Position numbers and translations under genes: made by a program
Assembly: GCF_020535245.1 (NCBI RefSeq)
Contig: NZ_CP084910.1
Location: 2,084,501-2,148,500 of the forward strand
From: Asticcacaulis sp. AND118
GTDB taxonomy: Bacteria > Pseudomonadota > Alphaproteobacteria > Caulobacterales > Caulobacteraceae
DNA length: 64,000 nt
Reading direction: 5' to 3'
The notes under the pieces: model-generated
Seen by the model: only the letters and a program-made list of their open reading frames with translations
Database searches by the model: none
What the model was told of the DNA's origin: nothing
Shown here: positions 32,292 through 41,435 of the stretch, in pieces
Numbering within the stretch: the first letter of the stretch is position 1
Layout of the letters: each line of letters starts with the position of its first letter

Positions 32292-33296
32292 ATGCAAGAT
32301 CCTGTACTCGATACCCTGTTGCGACCGTTCGATGACGGCCTGATCGACTGGCCCGCCGGCCCGGCTTTGTTCCTGCGCGCCCGCTACGGCGCGGCGCTGA
32401 GCGGCGTCGATCGCGCGCGCCTGATCTGCGAGCAGAGCTTCAAGCCCGAATACGACCGCCTGAAGCCGGCCGGCTTCGCCCTGCGCGATCCCGCCGATAC
32501 CGCGCTCCATCCGCTGGTCATCGTCCTGCCGCCGCGCCAGCGCGAAGAATACCGCGCGCTTCTGGCCCGGGCCGTGGCCACCGCTGAACCGGGCGGCACG
32601 GTGCTGGCCTGCGTGTCCAATCTCGAAGGCGCGAAGACGGTCGAAAACGACCTCAAAGCCCTGTGCGGCAATGTCGCCTCGCTGTCGAAGAACAAGTGCC
32701 GCGCCTTCTGGGCAACCACCGACGCACCCAATGCCGATCTGGTGACGCAGTGGCTGGCGCTCGACGCCCCGCGACCTATCCTCGACGGGCGTTTCGTCAG
32801 CCGCCCCGGCCTGTTCGCTTGGGACCGCATCGACGCCGGCTCGAAGCGTCTGGCCGAACATTTGCCCTTACTGAGCGGCCACGGCGCCGATCTGGGCGGC
32901 GGCTTCGGCTATCTCAGCGACGAGGTGCTGCGCCGCAATCCCGGAGTCCGCATCGACCTGTACGAGGCCGAACAGCGCGCCGTCGAACTGTCCGAAAGCA
33001 ACCTCAAGGTCTACGGCGAACGCGTATCCTGCCACTGGCGCGACGTGACCAAGGGTATCGACGGCGCATATGATTTCATCGTCTCCAACCCGCCCTTCCA
33101 CGCCGGTCGCGCCGACCTGCCCGAACTGGGTCAGGCCTTTATCCGCGCCGCCGCCGCAGGGCTGAAGCCGGGCGGCAGCCTGTACATGGTCGCCAACCGT
33201 CATCTGCCCTACGAGGCCGGCCTGAAAGGCGCGTTTAAGAGCGTCGTCGCGCTGCACGAAGACCGCGACTACAAGGTCTATCGGGGGATCAAATAA
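32292..33296 (+). CDS. rsmC: rRNA guanine-N2 methyltransferase, RsmC-like
   Basis: SAM-dependent RNA methyltransferase of 334 residues. The N-terminal third is the degenerate methyltransferase-like half (LVIVLPPRQREEYRALL), the C-terminal part the catalytic Rossmann fold with motif I GADLGGGFGYLS (198-208), acidic ribose-binding residue in IDLYEAE, and catalytic NPPFH (266-270). This two-domain build is that of RsmC/RlmG, which make m2G in 16S or 23S rRNA; RsmC (16S G1207) is more likely, not certain. Stop and next start overlap by one base, coupling it to the pseudouridine synthase. Confidence 0.85.
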   Translation: MQDPVLDTLLRPFDDGLIDWPAGPALFLRARYGAALSGVDRARLICEQSFKPEYDRLKPAGFALRDPADTALHPLVIVLPPRQREEYRALLARAVATAEPGGTVLACVSNLEGAKTVENDLKALCGNVASLSKNKCRAFWATTDAPNADLVTQWLALDAPRPILDGRFVSRPGLFAWDRIDAGSKRLAEHLPLLSGHGADLGGGFGYLSDEVLRRNPGVRIDLYEAEQRAVELSESNLKVYGERVSCHWRDVTKGIDGAYDFIVSNPPFHAGRADLPELGQAFIRAAAAGLKPGGSLYMVANRHLPYEAGLKGAFKSVVALHEDRDYKVYRGIK

Positions 33297-33997
33297 TGCG
33301 ACTGATCAAGCTGCTGGCCAATCTCGGCTACGGGTCGCGCAAAGAGGTGCAGAAATATATCCGCATGGGCGTCGTCACCGACGCCGAAGGCAATGTCCTG
33401 AAGGACGACGCCAAGACCGAGCACGCGGATATCCGCTTCAACGACCGCCCGCTCGACCCGGCGCACGGCGTGGTGCTGATGCTCAACAAGCCGACCGGCT
33501 ATGTCTGTTCGCTGAAGGACACCGGCAAGCTGGTCTACGAACTGCTGCCGCACCGGTTCAGCGCGCGCAAGCCGGTCCTGTCGACCGTCGGACGGCTCGA
33601 TTCCGACACGTCGGGCCTGCTGCTGTTCACCGACGATGGCGACTATCTGCACCGCATCATCTCGCCGAAGAACCATGTGGCCAAGATCTACGAAGTGACG
33701 CTGGCCCGCCCCATCGAAGGGCACGAGGCGGCGATCTTCGCGTCAGGAGACCTGCTGCTGGAGTCGGAAAAGACGCCGCTCCAGCCCGCCGTGATGGAAC
33801 AGACCGGCGAGAAGACGGCGCGCCTGACCCTCTATGAAGGCCGCTATCATCAAGTGCGCCGCATGTTCGCCGCCGTCGGCAACCATGTCGAGGCCCTGCA
33901 CCGCGCCCAGATGGGCGAGTTGACGCTGGGGGACCTGCGCCCCGGAAAATGGCGGCTGCTCACGCCGGAAGAACGCGACGGCCTCGTGCGGACATAA
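33296..33997 (+). CDS. rsuA: 16S rRNA pseudouridine synthase, RsuA family
   Basis: Isomerises a uridine in rRNA, most likely U516 of 16S. The 233 residues hold an N-terminal S4 RNA-binding domain (MRLIKLLANLGYGSRKEV) and the catalytic domain with nucleophile Asp102 in GRLDSDTSGLLLFTDDG. The C-terminus has the family's LYEGRYHQVRRMFAA motif. Paired with the RsmC-like gene as a small rRNA-modification operon. RluE/RluF-like 23S activity cannot be excluded. Confidence 0.9.
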   Translation: MRLIKLLANLGYGSRKEVQKYIRMGVVTDAEGNVLKDDAKTEHADIRFNDRPLDPAHGVVLMLNKPTGYVCSLKDTGKLVYELLPHRFSARKPVLSTVGRLDSDTSGLLLFTDDGDYLHRIISPKNHVAKIYEVTLARPIEGHEAAIFASGDLLLESEKTPLQPAVMEQTGEKTARLTLYEGRYHQVRRMFAAVGNHVEALHRAQMGELTLGDLRPGKWRLLTPEERDGLVRT

Positions 33998-34036
33998 AAA
34001 AACAGCCTCCGGAAGATACCGGGGGCTGTTTTTTCA
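33994..34036 (+). terminator. Terminator after rsuA
   Basis: AACAGCCTCCGG pairs with CCGGGGGCTGTT (one wobble pair), flanked by A-run and T-run; could serve both strands, but the EF-hand gene on the minus strand ends 40 bases beyond. Confidence 0.88.
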
Positions 34037-34075
34037 GATCGTGACGCCGCAAATCGCGTCCATATGTCAAACCTG

Positions 34076-34591
34076 CTATGGTTTTTCAGGCGCCTTTTCC
34101 GGCGCGCACGGGCCATGCCGGAATATCAGGACGTCTTTTTCGGCGGCGGGCTTCCCCGGCGTCCCTTTCAGACGGTCGGGATGCGGCATCACGCGGCCTT
34201 TCGGGGCCTCGTCGGCGTCGATATAGCCGTTCTTGTTGGCGTCGATTTCGTCGAAATGCGCCTTCATCGGCGCGGAGAATTCCGCCCACGACAGACGCCC
34301 GTCCTTATCGGCATCCAACGCCTCCGGTCCCGGCGCGAATCCCTTGGGTCCCTTGCCGGGCTCGCCTTCCGGCCCGCAATGCGGCGGACGGAAGGCCGCC
34401 AACTCAGCCGGGCTGATCTGCCCATCCTTGTTGGCGTCGATGGCTTCGAATGGTGGCGGCCCTATAAGCAGCGCTTCTGGCGGCGGCGCTTCCGGCGCAC
34501 CGCTTCCCTGAGCCAGCACCGGCAGCCCGGCCACCGCCAGAATACCGCCCCCCAACAGCAGTCCCGGCAACAAAATTCTGTGTCGTATCAT
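34076..34591 (-). CDS. Secreted EF-hand calcium-binding protein
   Basis: Protein of 171 residues with a signal peptide (cleavage near VLA-Q, residue 27). Three canonical EF-hand loops are present: DANKDGQISPAE (52-63), DADKDGRLSWAE (93-104) and DANKNGYIDADE (117-128), each with Asp1, Asp/Asn3, Asp5, Gly6 and Glu12. The linkers are Pro/Gly-rich. It is transcribed divergently from a two-component system; the 185-bp shared gap has no gene. Probably a periplasmic calcium buffer or sensor; the link to the kinase is inference. Confidence 0.88.
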   Translation of the reverse strand: MIRHRILLPGLLLGGGILAVAGLPVLAQGSGAPEAPPPEALLIGPPPFEAIDANKDGQISPAELAAFRPPHCGPEGEPGKGPKGFAPGPEALDADKDGRLSWAEFSAPMKAHFDEIDANKNGYIDADEAPKGRVMPHPDRLKGTPGKPAAEKDVLIFRHGPCAPEKAPEKP

Positions 34592-34776
34592 GGTCGTCTC
34601 CGCAATCTGGATGCCTGCATACTGCGCGCCTATCGTGTCCCCATGATTTCACGGCCATATTGAATTTTGTCCGAAATGTGTCTTCACTCTGAAAATTGTG
34701 TCTTTTGCGACATTCTGCGACCCACAATGCCCGTCATAGTCCGGAACACCCTCCCCTTAACCCAGCCCGGTTCCTC

Positions 34777-35502
34777 ATGCCGCTCGACACCGCCCCTACC
34801 CAGCCCCGCCAGCATATCCTCGTCGTCGATGACGATTTCGACCTTCGCGAACTGATTTCCGGCTTTCTCAGCCTGAACGGTTTCGAAGTCCACACCGCCG
34901 CCAGCGGCCGCGACATGGATAAGCTGCTTCAGCGCGGCGACATCGGTCTGGTCGTGCTCGACTATATGATGCCCGGCGAAGACGGCCTGTCGATCTGCAA
35001 ACGTCTCAATCAGCGCGGCGGTCCGCCGGTCATCATGCTGTCGGCCAAGGGCGAGGAGATCGACCGCATCGTCGGGCTCGAACTGGGGGCCGACGACTAT
35101 CTGGCCAAGCCCTTCCACCCGCGTGAGCTTCTGGCCCGCATCCGCGCCGTGCTGCGCCGGGGCGAAGGCCGCGGCAACGGCGAAAAATCGCAGTCGACCA
35201 CCTTCTTCGGCTGGAGCCTCGACAACATCAAACGCACGCTTCAGCGTCCCGACGGCGTTCAGGTCGCCCTGTCCAATGCCGAATTCGAACTGCTGCGCGT
35301 GTTTCTGGAGCGTCCCGGCCGCGCCCTGACCCGCGATCAGATCCTCGACTTCCTGCACGGCCCCAACAGCGAGAATTTTGACCGCGCCATCGACGTGCAG
35401 ATTTCACGCCTGCGCCGCAAGCTGAACGACGAGTCCAATGATGGCGAGGAAATTATCCGCACCATCCGCGGCATCGGCTATATGTTCCGTCCCTTAAAAT
35501 AG
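34777..35502 (+). CDS. OmpR-family response regulator
   Basis: DNA-binding regulator of 241 residues. The receiver domain (about 13-125) has acidic pocket Asp18-Asp20, phospho-acceptor Asp62 (VLDYMMPGEDG), Ser89 and Lys111; the C-terminal winged helix contains FELLRVFLERPGRALTRDQI and RRKLNDESNDGEEIIRTIRG. Start at 34777, before which the frame has no receiver homology. The partner kinase starts 13 bases after its stop. Target genes unknown; the divergent EF-hand gene is the obvious candidate. Confidence 0.93.
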   Translation: MPLDTAPTQPRQHILVVDDDFDLRELISGFLSLNGFEVHTAASGRDMDKLLQRGDIGLVVLDYMMPGEDGLSICKRLNQRGGPPVIMLSAKGEEIDRIVGLELGADDYLAKPFHPRELLARIRAVLRRGEGRGNGEKSQSTTFFGWSLDNIKRTLQRPDGVQVALSNAEFELLRVFLERPGRALTRDQILDFLHGPNSENFDRAIDVQISRLRRKLNDESNDGEEIIRTIRGIGYMFRPLK

Positions 35503-35514
35503 CCGGACATTCCC

Positions 35515-37092
35515 GTGCCTTTACCGCGTATCCCCCTGCCCCGCGCCCTGACCCGCCTGCCGATTTTCACGCAGGTGATGGGTCTGTGCGTCTTCGTGCT
35601 GATCGTCTCGATCCTGACCAATGTGGCGCTGGTGGTCCTGCTGCCGCCGCCGCCGCCGTCCGGCTACACCATTGCCGAAGCCACGAAGGCCCTGACCCAG
35701 GGCGAGGTCAGGCTGCGCAACGGCCGCACGCTGAAGACCGAGGTTCTGAGCACGCCGCCGGCCTTTATCGCCGCGCGCAAGGCGGAGCATCCGTTTGGCC
35801 AAAAAAGTTTCGAGAACGGTTTCGAGCGGCTGATGCGTCAGCGACTGGCCGAGGCGATGAACCTGCCGGAAAGCCGGGTGTTTATCGACGGCCGCCCCCA
35901 GTTCCGCCGCAACCGCTTCGGTCCCGACCGCCTGATCATCCGTCAGGCCGAGCCCGGAGCGCCCGGTCCGCAGGGCCTCATTATAGACCGTGCGGGCCAC
36001 GAGAGCCGGCCTGGCCAACAATTCGGGGAACCCCCATTCCGGCGCCCCGGCGGCCAGAACCCGGACGGTCGCGTCCCAAACGGCCCGTTGATGGTGCACG
36101 ATGCGCTGATGAACGCGCCCCTGCCCGCCGCCTTCAACGAACAGGCGACCTTTCCGGCCTTTCACGCCGCCGTTCAGATGCCTGACGGACGCTACCGCAA
36201 CCTCGTCCTGCCGCGGCAGTTTCCCGAACCGTGGCAGGTCAATCTGCTTCTGGGCTTTCTGCTGAGCGCCGCCCTGATCGCGCCCCTGGCCTGGCTTCTG
36301 TCGCGCCGCCTGACCCAGCCGATCGCCGCCCTGGCCGAAGGCGCGGCCAAGCTCGACTTCGACCCCGCTGCCGAGCCGCTGACCGAAAGCGGCCCCGCCG
36401 AAGTGCGCCGCGCCACCCACGTGCTCAACGCCATGCAGGTGCGCATCCGCAAGCACATCGAAAGCCGCACGGCGGTGATCGCCGCCATCGCTCACGACCT
36501 CAAGACGCCGCTGGCGCGGCTGAGACTGCGCATCGAGACCCTGCCGGCGAAGGACCGCGACAAGATCGCTCAGGACATCGCCCATATGGACAGCCTGATC
36601 CGTTCGGCCATGACCTTCGCTTCGGCGGACAAGATGGCCCAGAATGTGGTGCGGCTCGACCTCAGCGCCCTGAGCGAAAGTCTGGCCGAAGACATGGCCG
36701 AGTTACACAAGGTCGAAACCGGCGAGATCGAGCCGCGCCTGACCGTCATGGCCGACAGCATCGCGGTGAAGCGCATCCTGTGCAACCTGTTCGAAAACGC
36801 CCACCGCTATGCGGGCGGCTCGCGCCTCACCGTCCGGCGCGACGGCGATCAGGCCGTCGTCACCGTCAGCGATGACGGCCCCGGCGTGCCGGAAAGCGAA
36901 CTGGAAGCCGTCTTCGAGCCTTTCCACCGTCTGGAATCGTCGCGCAATCGCGATACGGGCGGCGCGGGCCTGGGGCTCAGCGTCGCCAAGGCTCTGGCCG
37001 AGGCGCACAGGGGGAGCATGAGCCTGCACAATCGCCTCGAAGACGGTCAGGTCAAGGGGCTGGATGCAGTATTGAAATTGCCGCTGGCCTAA
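35515..37092 (+). CDS. Sensor histidine kinase
   Basis: Inner-membrane kinase of 525 residues. Spans at about 20-43 and 243-263 bracket a periplasmic domain of some 200 residues, which is unusually rich in Pro, Arg and Gly around 145-190. HAMP follows (about 262-315), then HisKA with His327 in AIAHDLKTPLARLR, and HATPase with N-box ENAHRYAG, DDGPGVP and GGAGLGLSVA. The HDLKTPL H-box and organisation resemble EnvZ/OmpR-type pairs. Forms an operon with the preceding regulator gene. The signal is unknown; calcium or envelope stress is a guess from the EF-hand neighbour. Confidence 0.92.
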   Translation: MPLPRIPLPRALTRLPIFTQVMGLCVFVLIVSILTNVALVVLLPPPPPSGYTIAEATKALTQGEVRLRNGRTLKTEVLSTPPAFIAARKAEHPFGQKSFENGFERLMRQRLAEAMNLPESRVFIDGRPQFRRNRFGPDRLIIRQAEPGAPGPQGLIIDRAGHESRPGQQFGEPPFRRPGGQNPDGRVPNGPLMVHDALMNAPLPAAFNEQATFPAFHAAVQMPDGRYRNLVLPRQFPEPWQVNLLLGFLLSAALIAPLAWLLSRRLTQPIAALAEGAAKLDFDPAAEPLTESGPAEVRRATHVLNAMQVRIRKHIESRTAVIAAIAHDLKTPLARLRLRIETLPAKDRDKIAQDIAHMDSLIRSAMTFASADKMAQNVVRLDLSALSESLAEDMAELHKVETGEIEPRLTVMADSIAVKRILCNLFENAHRYAGGSRLTVRRDGDQAVVTVSDDGPGVPESELEAVFEPFHRLESSRNRDTGGAGLGLSVAKALAEAHRGSMSLHNRLEDGQVKGLDAVLKLPLA

Positions 37093-37169
37093 GCTCATTT
37101 CGTCCTTACGCCCATTTCTTCCTTACGTCATAAAGGGCAACCCTTTGCGCACCGACGAAGGAACTGACC

Positions 37170-38465
37170 ATGCGCGCCGCCCCCCTCCTGCTCCTCACCG
37201 CCTTCACCCTCGCCGCCTGCGGTGAGACCGCCACCCTGTCCGTCGATAAGGGTCAGGGCGCCAATCCCGAACTGCCCGCACCCAAAAAGACGCCCCTGCC
37301 CACGGTCAAGGTCGCCGACGCCACCGGCTGGCCCGCCGGCGAGAGGCCCACCGCGGCCAGGGGGCTCAAGGTAACGGCATTCGCCGCCGGGCTCGATCAT
37401 CCGCGCTGGCTCTACGTTTTGCCCAATGGCGACGTGCTGGTGGCCGAGAGCAACGCTCCGCCCAAGCCAAAAGACAATAAGGGCATCAGGGGCTTGGTCA
37501 TGGGTCTGGTGATGAAAAAGGCCGGGGCCGCTACCAAATCCGCCAACCGCATCACCCTGCTGCGCGACGCCGACGGCGACGGCCATGCCGAGGTGCGCTC
37601 AACCTTCCTGACCGGCCTGATGTCGCCCTTCGGCATGGCGTTGACCAACGGGCGGCTGTATATCGCCAATGCCGACGCCGTGGTCAGCGTGCCCTACGCC
37701 AATGGCGACCTCAAGGCCTCCGCCGCACCGGTCAGGCTGACCGACCTGCCCGGCGGCCCGATCAATCACCACTGGACCAAGAGCCTGATGGCCTCGAAAG
37801 ACGGTCGGTTCCTTTATGCCGGCATCGGCTCCAATTCCAATGTCGGCGAAAACGGTCTGAACGTCGAAAAAGACCGCGCCGCCATACTCGAAATCGACAT
37901 CGCCACCGGCCAGCGCAAGGTTTTCGCGTCAGGCCTGCGCAACCCGGTCGGCATGGACTGGAACCCCGCCACGGGCGAGTTGTGGGTGGCGGTGAACGAG
38001 CGCGACGAGATCGGTTCGGACCTCGTGCCCGACTACATGACCTCGGTACGGCGGGGCGGCTTCTACGGCTGGCCGTGGAGCTATTACGGCCCGCACATCG
38101 ATGAGCGCGTCCAGCCGCCGAACCCGGACAGGGTCTCCAAAGCCATCCGCCCCGACTACGCGCTGGGGCCGCATACGGCGTCGCTGGGCCTCGCCTTTTA
38201 CACCGCCGACGCCCTGCCGCAGTACAAGGGCGGCGTCTTCGTCGGGCAGCACGGCTCATGGAACCGCAATCCGCCATCGGGTTACAAGGTCATCTTCGTG
38301 CCGTTTAACGGCGATCAGCCCTCCGGCCCGCCGCAGGACGTGCTGACCGGCTTTCTGAAAGACGGCAAGGCGAGAGGCCGCCCCGTCGGTGTGGCGGTGG
38401 ATGCGCACGGCGCGATTCTGGTGGCCGACGACGTCGGAAACATCATCTGGCGCGTGGCGAAATAG
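37170..38465 (+). CDS. Sorbosone/glucose dehydrogenase-like beta-propeller lipoprotein
   Basis: Protein of 431 residues with a lipoprotein signal (lipobox LAAC, Cys17). The body resembles L-sorbosone dehydrogenase and soluble PQQ-glucose dehydrogenase propellers: LDHPRWLYVLPNGDVLVAES, FLTGLMSPFGMAL, ASGLRNPVGMDWNP and YGWPWSYYG are typical blade segments. No PQQ biosynthesis gene lies in the window. Probably a periplasmic sugar or aldehyde dehydrogenase; activity is not certain because several PQQ ligands cannot be checked by eye. Starts 77 bases after the kinase gene. Confidence 0.82.
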   Translation: MRAAPLLLLTAFTLAACGETATLSVDKGQGANPELPAPKKTPLPTVKVADATGWPAGERPTAARGLKVTAFAAGLDHPRWLYVLPNGDVLVAESNAPPKPKDNKGIRGLVMGLVMKKAGAATKSANRITLLRDADGDGHAEVRSTFLTGLMSPFGMALTNGRLYIANADAVVSVPYANGDLKASAAPVRLTDLPGGPINHHWTKSLMASKDGRFLYAGIGSNSNVGENGLNVEKDRAAILEIDIATGQRKVFASGLRNPVGMDWNPATGELWVAVNERDEIGSDLVPDYMTSVRRGGFYGWPWSYYGPHIDERVQPPNPDRVSKAIRPDYALGPHTASLGLAFYTADALPQYKGGVFVGQHGSWNRNPPSGYKVIFVPFNGDQPSGPPQDVLTGFLKDGKARGRPVGVAVDAHGAILVADDVGNIIWRVAK

Positions 38466-38629
38466 CCCCTGTTACCTTACGAAACAAGGCGTGCGCCGGG
38501 TAGCGCTATCATGTCCCGCATGAGGGTATTTTTGCGCTTGACTTGACGGGGCTTAGGGACAAAACCAAATTCGCAAAATCATGGATTTGCCGCCGGTTTT
38601 CGACGGCCCTGAGCATAAGGGATACGCAT

Positions 38630-39652
38630 ATGACTTTACGCGTGGCGATTAACGGATTTGGCCGCATCGGCCGTCTGGTTCTGCGTTCGATCATCGAGAA
38701 CAACCGCACCGATATCGAAGTGGTCGCGATCAACGACCTCGGTCCGGTCGAAACCAACGCCCACCTGCTCCGTTACGACTCCGTGCACGGCAAGTTCCCC
38801 GCCGAAGTAAAGGTCGACGGCGACACCCTCGTCATCACCGCCAACGGCAAGACCTACGCGCCGATCAAGGTCACCGCGATCAAGAACCCGGCCGAGCTGC
38901 CGCACAAGGCCCTGAACGTCGATATCGCGCTGGAATGCACCGGCATCTTCACCTCGAAGGAAAAGGCCGCGGCCCACCTCGAAGCCGGCGCAAAGAAGGT
39001 TATCATCTCGGCCCCCGGCGACAATGCCGACAAGACGATCGTCTATGGCGTCAACCACGACACCCTGACCGCCGAAGACACGATCATCTCCAACGCCTCG
39101 TGCACCACCAACTGCCTGTCGCCGGTCGCCAAGGTCCTGTCGGACCTGTGCGGCATCGAGCGCGGCTACATGACCACCATCCACTCCTATACGGGTGACC
39201 AGCCGACGCTCGACACCATGCACAAGGACCTCTACCGCGCCCGCGCGGCGGCCCTGAGCATGATCCCGACCTCGACCGGCGCCGCCAAGGCCATCGGTCT
39301 GGTCCTGCCGCACCTGAAGGGCAAGCTGGACGGTTCGTCGATCCGCGTCCCGACCCCGAACGTCTCGGTCGTCGACCTCAAGATCGTGCCGACCCGCCCG
39401 GTCACGGCCGAAGAAGTCAACGCCGCCATCATCGCCGCCGCCGACGGCCCGATGAAGGGCGTGCTGGCCTATACGGACGAGCCGCTGGTGTCTTCGGACT
39501 TCAACCACAACCCGGCCTCTTCGACCTTCGCGCTCAAGCAGACGCAGGTCATCGACGGTCAGCTGGTGCGTATCCTGACCTGGTACGACAACGAGTGGGG
39601 CTTCTCTACGCGCATGTCGGACACCGCCGTCGCGCTCGGCAAGTTCCTGTAA
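38630..39652 (+). CDS. gap: Glyceraldehyde-3-phosphate dehydrogenase
   Basis: Glycolytic NAD-dependent enzyme of 340 residues. The start at 38630 gives [19 protein letters not shown], the standard N-terminal Rossmann motif; the frame is open upstream but not homologous. Catalytic Cys158 is in [13 protein letters not shown] and His185 in [10 protein letters not shown]. Asp36 (AINDL) after the second strand favours NAD. Part of the series gap-pgk-fba. The 164-bp upstream gap presumably holds the promoter. Terminator follows. Confidence 0.97.
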   Translation: MTLRVAINGFGRIGRLVLRSIIENNRTDIEVVAINDLGPVETNAHLLRYDSVHGKFPAEVKVDGDTLVITANGKTYAPIKVTAIKNPAELPHKALNVDIALECTGIFTSKEKAAAHLEAGAKKVIISAPGDNADKTIVYGVNHDTLTAEDTIISNASCTTNCLSPVAKVLSDLCGIERGYMTTIHSYTGDQPTLDTMHKDLYRARAAALSMIPTSTGAAKAIGLVLPHLKGKLDGSSIRVPTPNVSVVDLKIVPTRPVTAEEVNAAIIAAADGPMKGVLAYTDEPLVSSDFNHNPASSTFALKQTQVIDGQLVRILTWYDNEWGFSTRMSDTAVALGKFL

Positions 39653-39661
39653 TAAGCTAGG

Positions 39662-39690
39662 CCCCGCCGGAGTGATCCGGCGGGGTTTAT
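39662..39690 (+). terminator. Terminator of gap
   Basis: CCCCGCCGG and CCGGCGGGG around AGTGAT, followed by TTTATCTT. Confidence 0.85.
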
Positions 39691-39713
39691 CTTAAGAAAA
39701 TCGACAATCACCT

Positions 39714-40073
39714 ATGTCGGAAAAATTCAACAGTGATATTGGAAATATTTCCAAGCCTTTGAGTTACTGCGTATGGCTTTTTTACGCGCTGCTTGTTGGT
39801 TTTATAAATCCCCTTTTAACTCAATTTGCAAGTTTGCATATTGGCATTCCCGAAAAGCACTTATCGCCAGTAATTCCTTTAATTTATACTGGTTTATTCA
39901 TATACAATTTTCTATTTATCGTTGATTTCAAGAATAAAAATTCTAACTCTGAAATGATATCGCACACGATTATAATTACCTCCATACCCTTATCCATAAT
40001 TACTGGATCATACGCGTTCCTTATCGCCACCCAAAAACTCAACCTTCCGCTCTGGTTGAAAATTTCAGCATAG
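39714..40073 (+). CDS. A+T-rich hypothetical membrane protein, probable recent acquisition
   Basis: Protein of 119 residues, no family recognised. Hydrophobic segments at about 17-40, 50-71 and 84-106 suggest three or four spans, with a short polar loop FKNKNSNSEM. Base and codon use are strikingly A+T-rich (many AAA, TTT, ATT, TTA codons), unlike everything around it. It lies between the gap terminator and pgk, so it interrupts an otherwise conserved glycolytic pair. No ribosome-binding site stands out. Probably horizontally acquired; its function cannot be inferred. Confidence 0.6.
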   Translation: MSEKFNSDIGNISKPLSYCVWLFYALLVGFINPLLTQFASLHIGIPEKHLSPVIPLIYTGLFIYNFLFIVDFKNKNSNSEMISHTIIITSIPLSIITGSYAFLIATQKLNLPLWLKISA

Positions 40074-40103
40074 GCATAACTGAAAAAACCAATAGGATGT
40101 TCA

Positions 40104-41297
40104 ATGACCTTCAAAACCCTTGATGATGTTTCCGACCTTCACGGCAAGACCGCGCTGGTGCGCGTCGATTTCAACGTGCCGGTCGAAGACGGTCGCATCA
40201 CCGACGACACCCGCCTCAAGGTCGCCCTGCCGACTATCCGCAAGCTGACCGAAAAAGCCGCCAAGGTCGCCCTGCTGGCCCATTTCGATCGCCCCAAGGG
40301 CAAGGTCGTCCCGGAAATGTCGCTGGCTTTCGTGGCCCCGGCCCTGTCCGACCTGCTGGGCGCACCGGTGCAATTCGCCAGTGACTGCGTGGGCGACGAC
40401 GCCAAGGCGCTGATCGAGGGCCTGCCCGACGGCGGCGTCATCCTGCTGGAAAACGTCCGTTTCTATCCGGGCGAGGAAAAGAACGATCCCGCGTTTGCGC
40501 AACAATTGGCCGATCTCGGCGACATCTACGTCAATGACGCCTTCTCGGCCGCGCACCGCGCCCACGCCTCGACCGAGGGCGTAGCCAAGCTCCTCCCCGC
40601 CTATGCCGGCGAATCCATGCGCCGCGAACTGGATGCGCTGAATGCCGCGCTCGGCGCGCCGGTTAAGCCCACCATCGGCATTGTCGGCGGCTCCAAGGTC
40701 TCGACCAAGCTCGACCTGCTGAAAAATCTGGTGGGCAAGCTCGATGCCCTGGCCATCGGCGGCGGCATGGCTAACACCTTCCTCTACGCCCAGGGCCATG
40801 AGGTCGGCGGTTCGCTGTGCGAAAAGGACCTCAAGGATACGGCGCTGGAAATCCTGAAAGAAGCCGAGGCGAAGGGCTGCCGGATTCTGCTGCCGCTCGA
40901 CGTCGTCGTGGCGCAGGAATTCAAGGCCAATGCCGCCAACCGTACCGTCGATCTGGGCGCGGAACTGTCCGCCGACGACAAGATTTTCGACGCCGGCCCC
41001 AGGACCGTCGCGCAGTTGAAGGACGTCATCGCCAACTCCAGGACGCTGATCTGGAACGGCCCTCTGGGTGTGTTCGAACTGCCGCCATTCGACGCCGCCA
41101 CCGTCGAAGCGGCGAAATTTGCTGCATTGCAAACCAAATCGGGTAAACTGGTTGCCGTTGCGGGCGGCGGCGATACGGTGGCCGCTCTCAACCACGCTGA
41201 CGTCGTGCAGGACATGACCTTTGTATCGACGGCCGGTGGCGCGTTTCTTGAATGGATGGAAGGCAAGGAATTGCCGGGCGTTGCCGCGCTCGGTTAA
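40104..41297 (+). CDS. pgk: Phosphoglycerate kinase
   Basis: Glycolytic enzyme of 397 residues making ATP from 1,3-bisphosphoglycerate. The N-terminal [20 protein letters not shown] and HFDRPKG form the substrate site; [13 protein letters not shown] and the nucleotide motif WNGPLGVFE with GGGDTVAAL complete the C-terminal domain. AATAGGATG precedes the start at 40104. The A+T-rich orphan gene separates it from gap. Followed after 138 bp by fba. Confidence 0.96.
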   Translation: MTFKTLDDVSDLHGKTALVRVDFNVPVEDGRITDDTRLKVALPTIRKLTEKAAKVALLAHFDRPKGKVVPEMSLAFVAPALSDLLGAPVQFASDCVGDDAKALIEGLPDGGVILLENVRFYPGEEKNDPAFAQQLADLGDIYVNDAFSAAHRAHASTEGVAKLLPAYAGESMRRELDALNAALGAPVKPTIGIVGGSKVSTKLDLLKNLVGKLDALAIGGGMANTFLYAQGHEVGGSLCEKDLKDTALEILKEAEAKGCRILLPLDVVVAQEFKANAANRTVDLGAELSADDKIFDAGPRTVAQLKDVIANSRTLIWNGPLGVFELPPFDAATVEAAKFAALQTKSGKLVAVAGGGDTVAALNHADVVQDMTFVSTAGGAFLEWMEGKELPGVAALG

Positions 41298-41435
41298 GCC
41301 TTTCAAGGACTAAAGCTGGAATGTCAGGGCGTTCCGGTATAAAATTTGATTATTTTCAGGGTTTCGCTGGCTGAGACCGGAACATCGGCCGCCGGACGGA
41401 ACCCTTCACTGAGCATATGAAAGAGGGAAATTATC

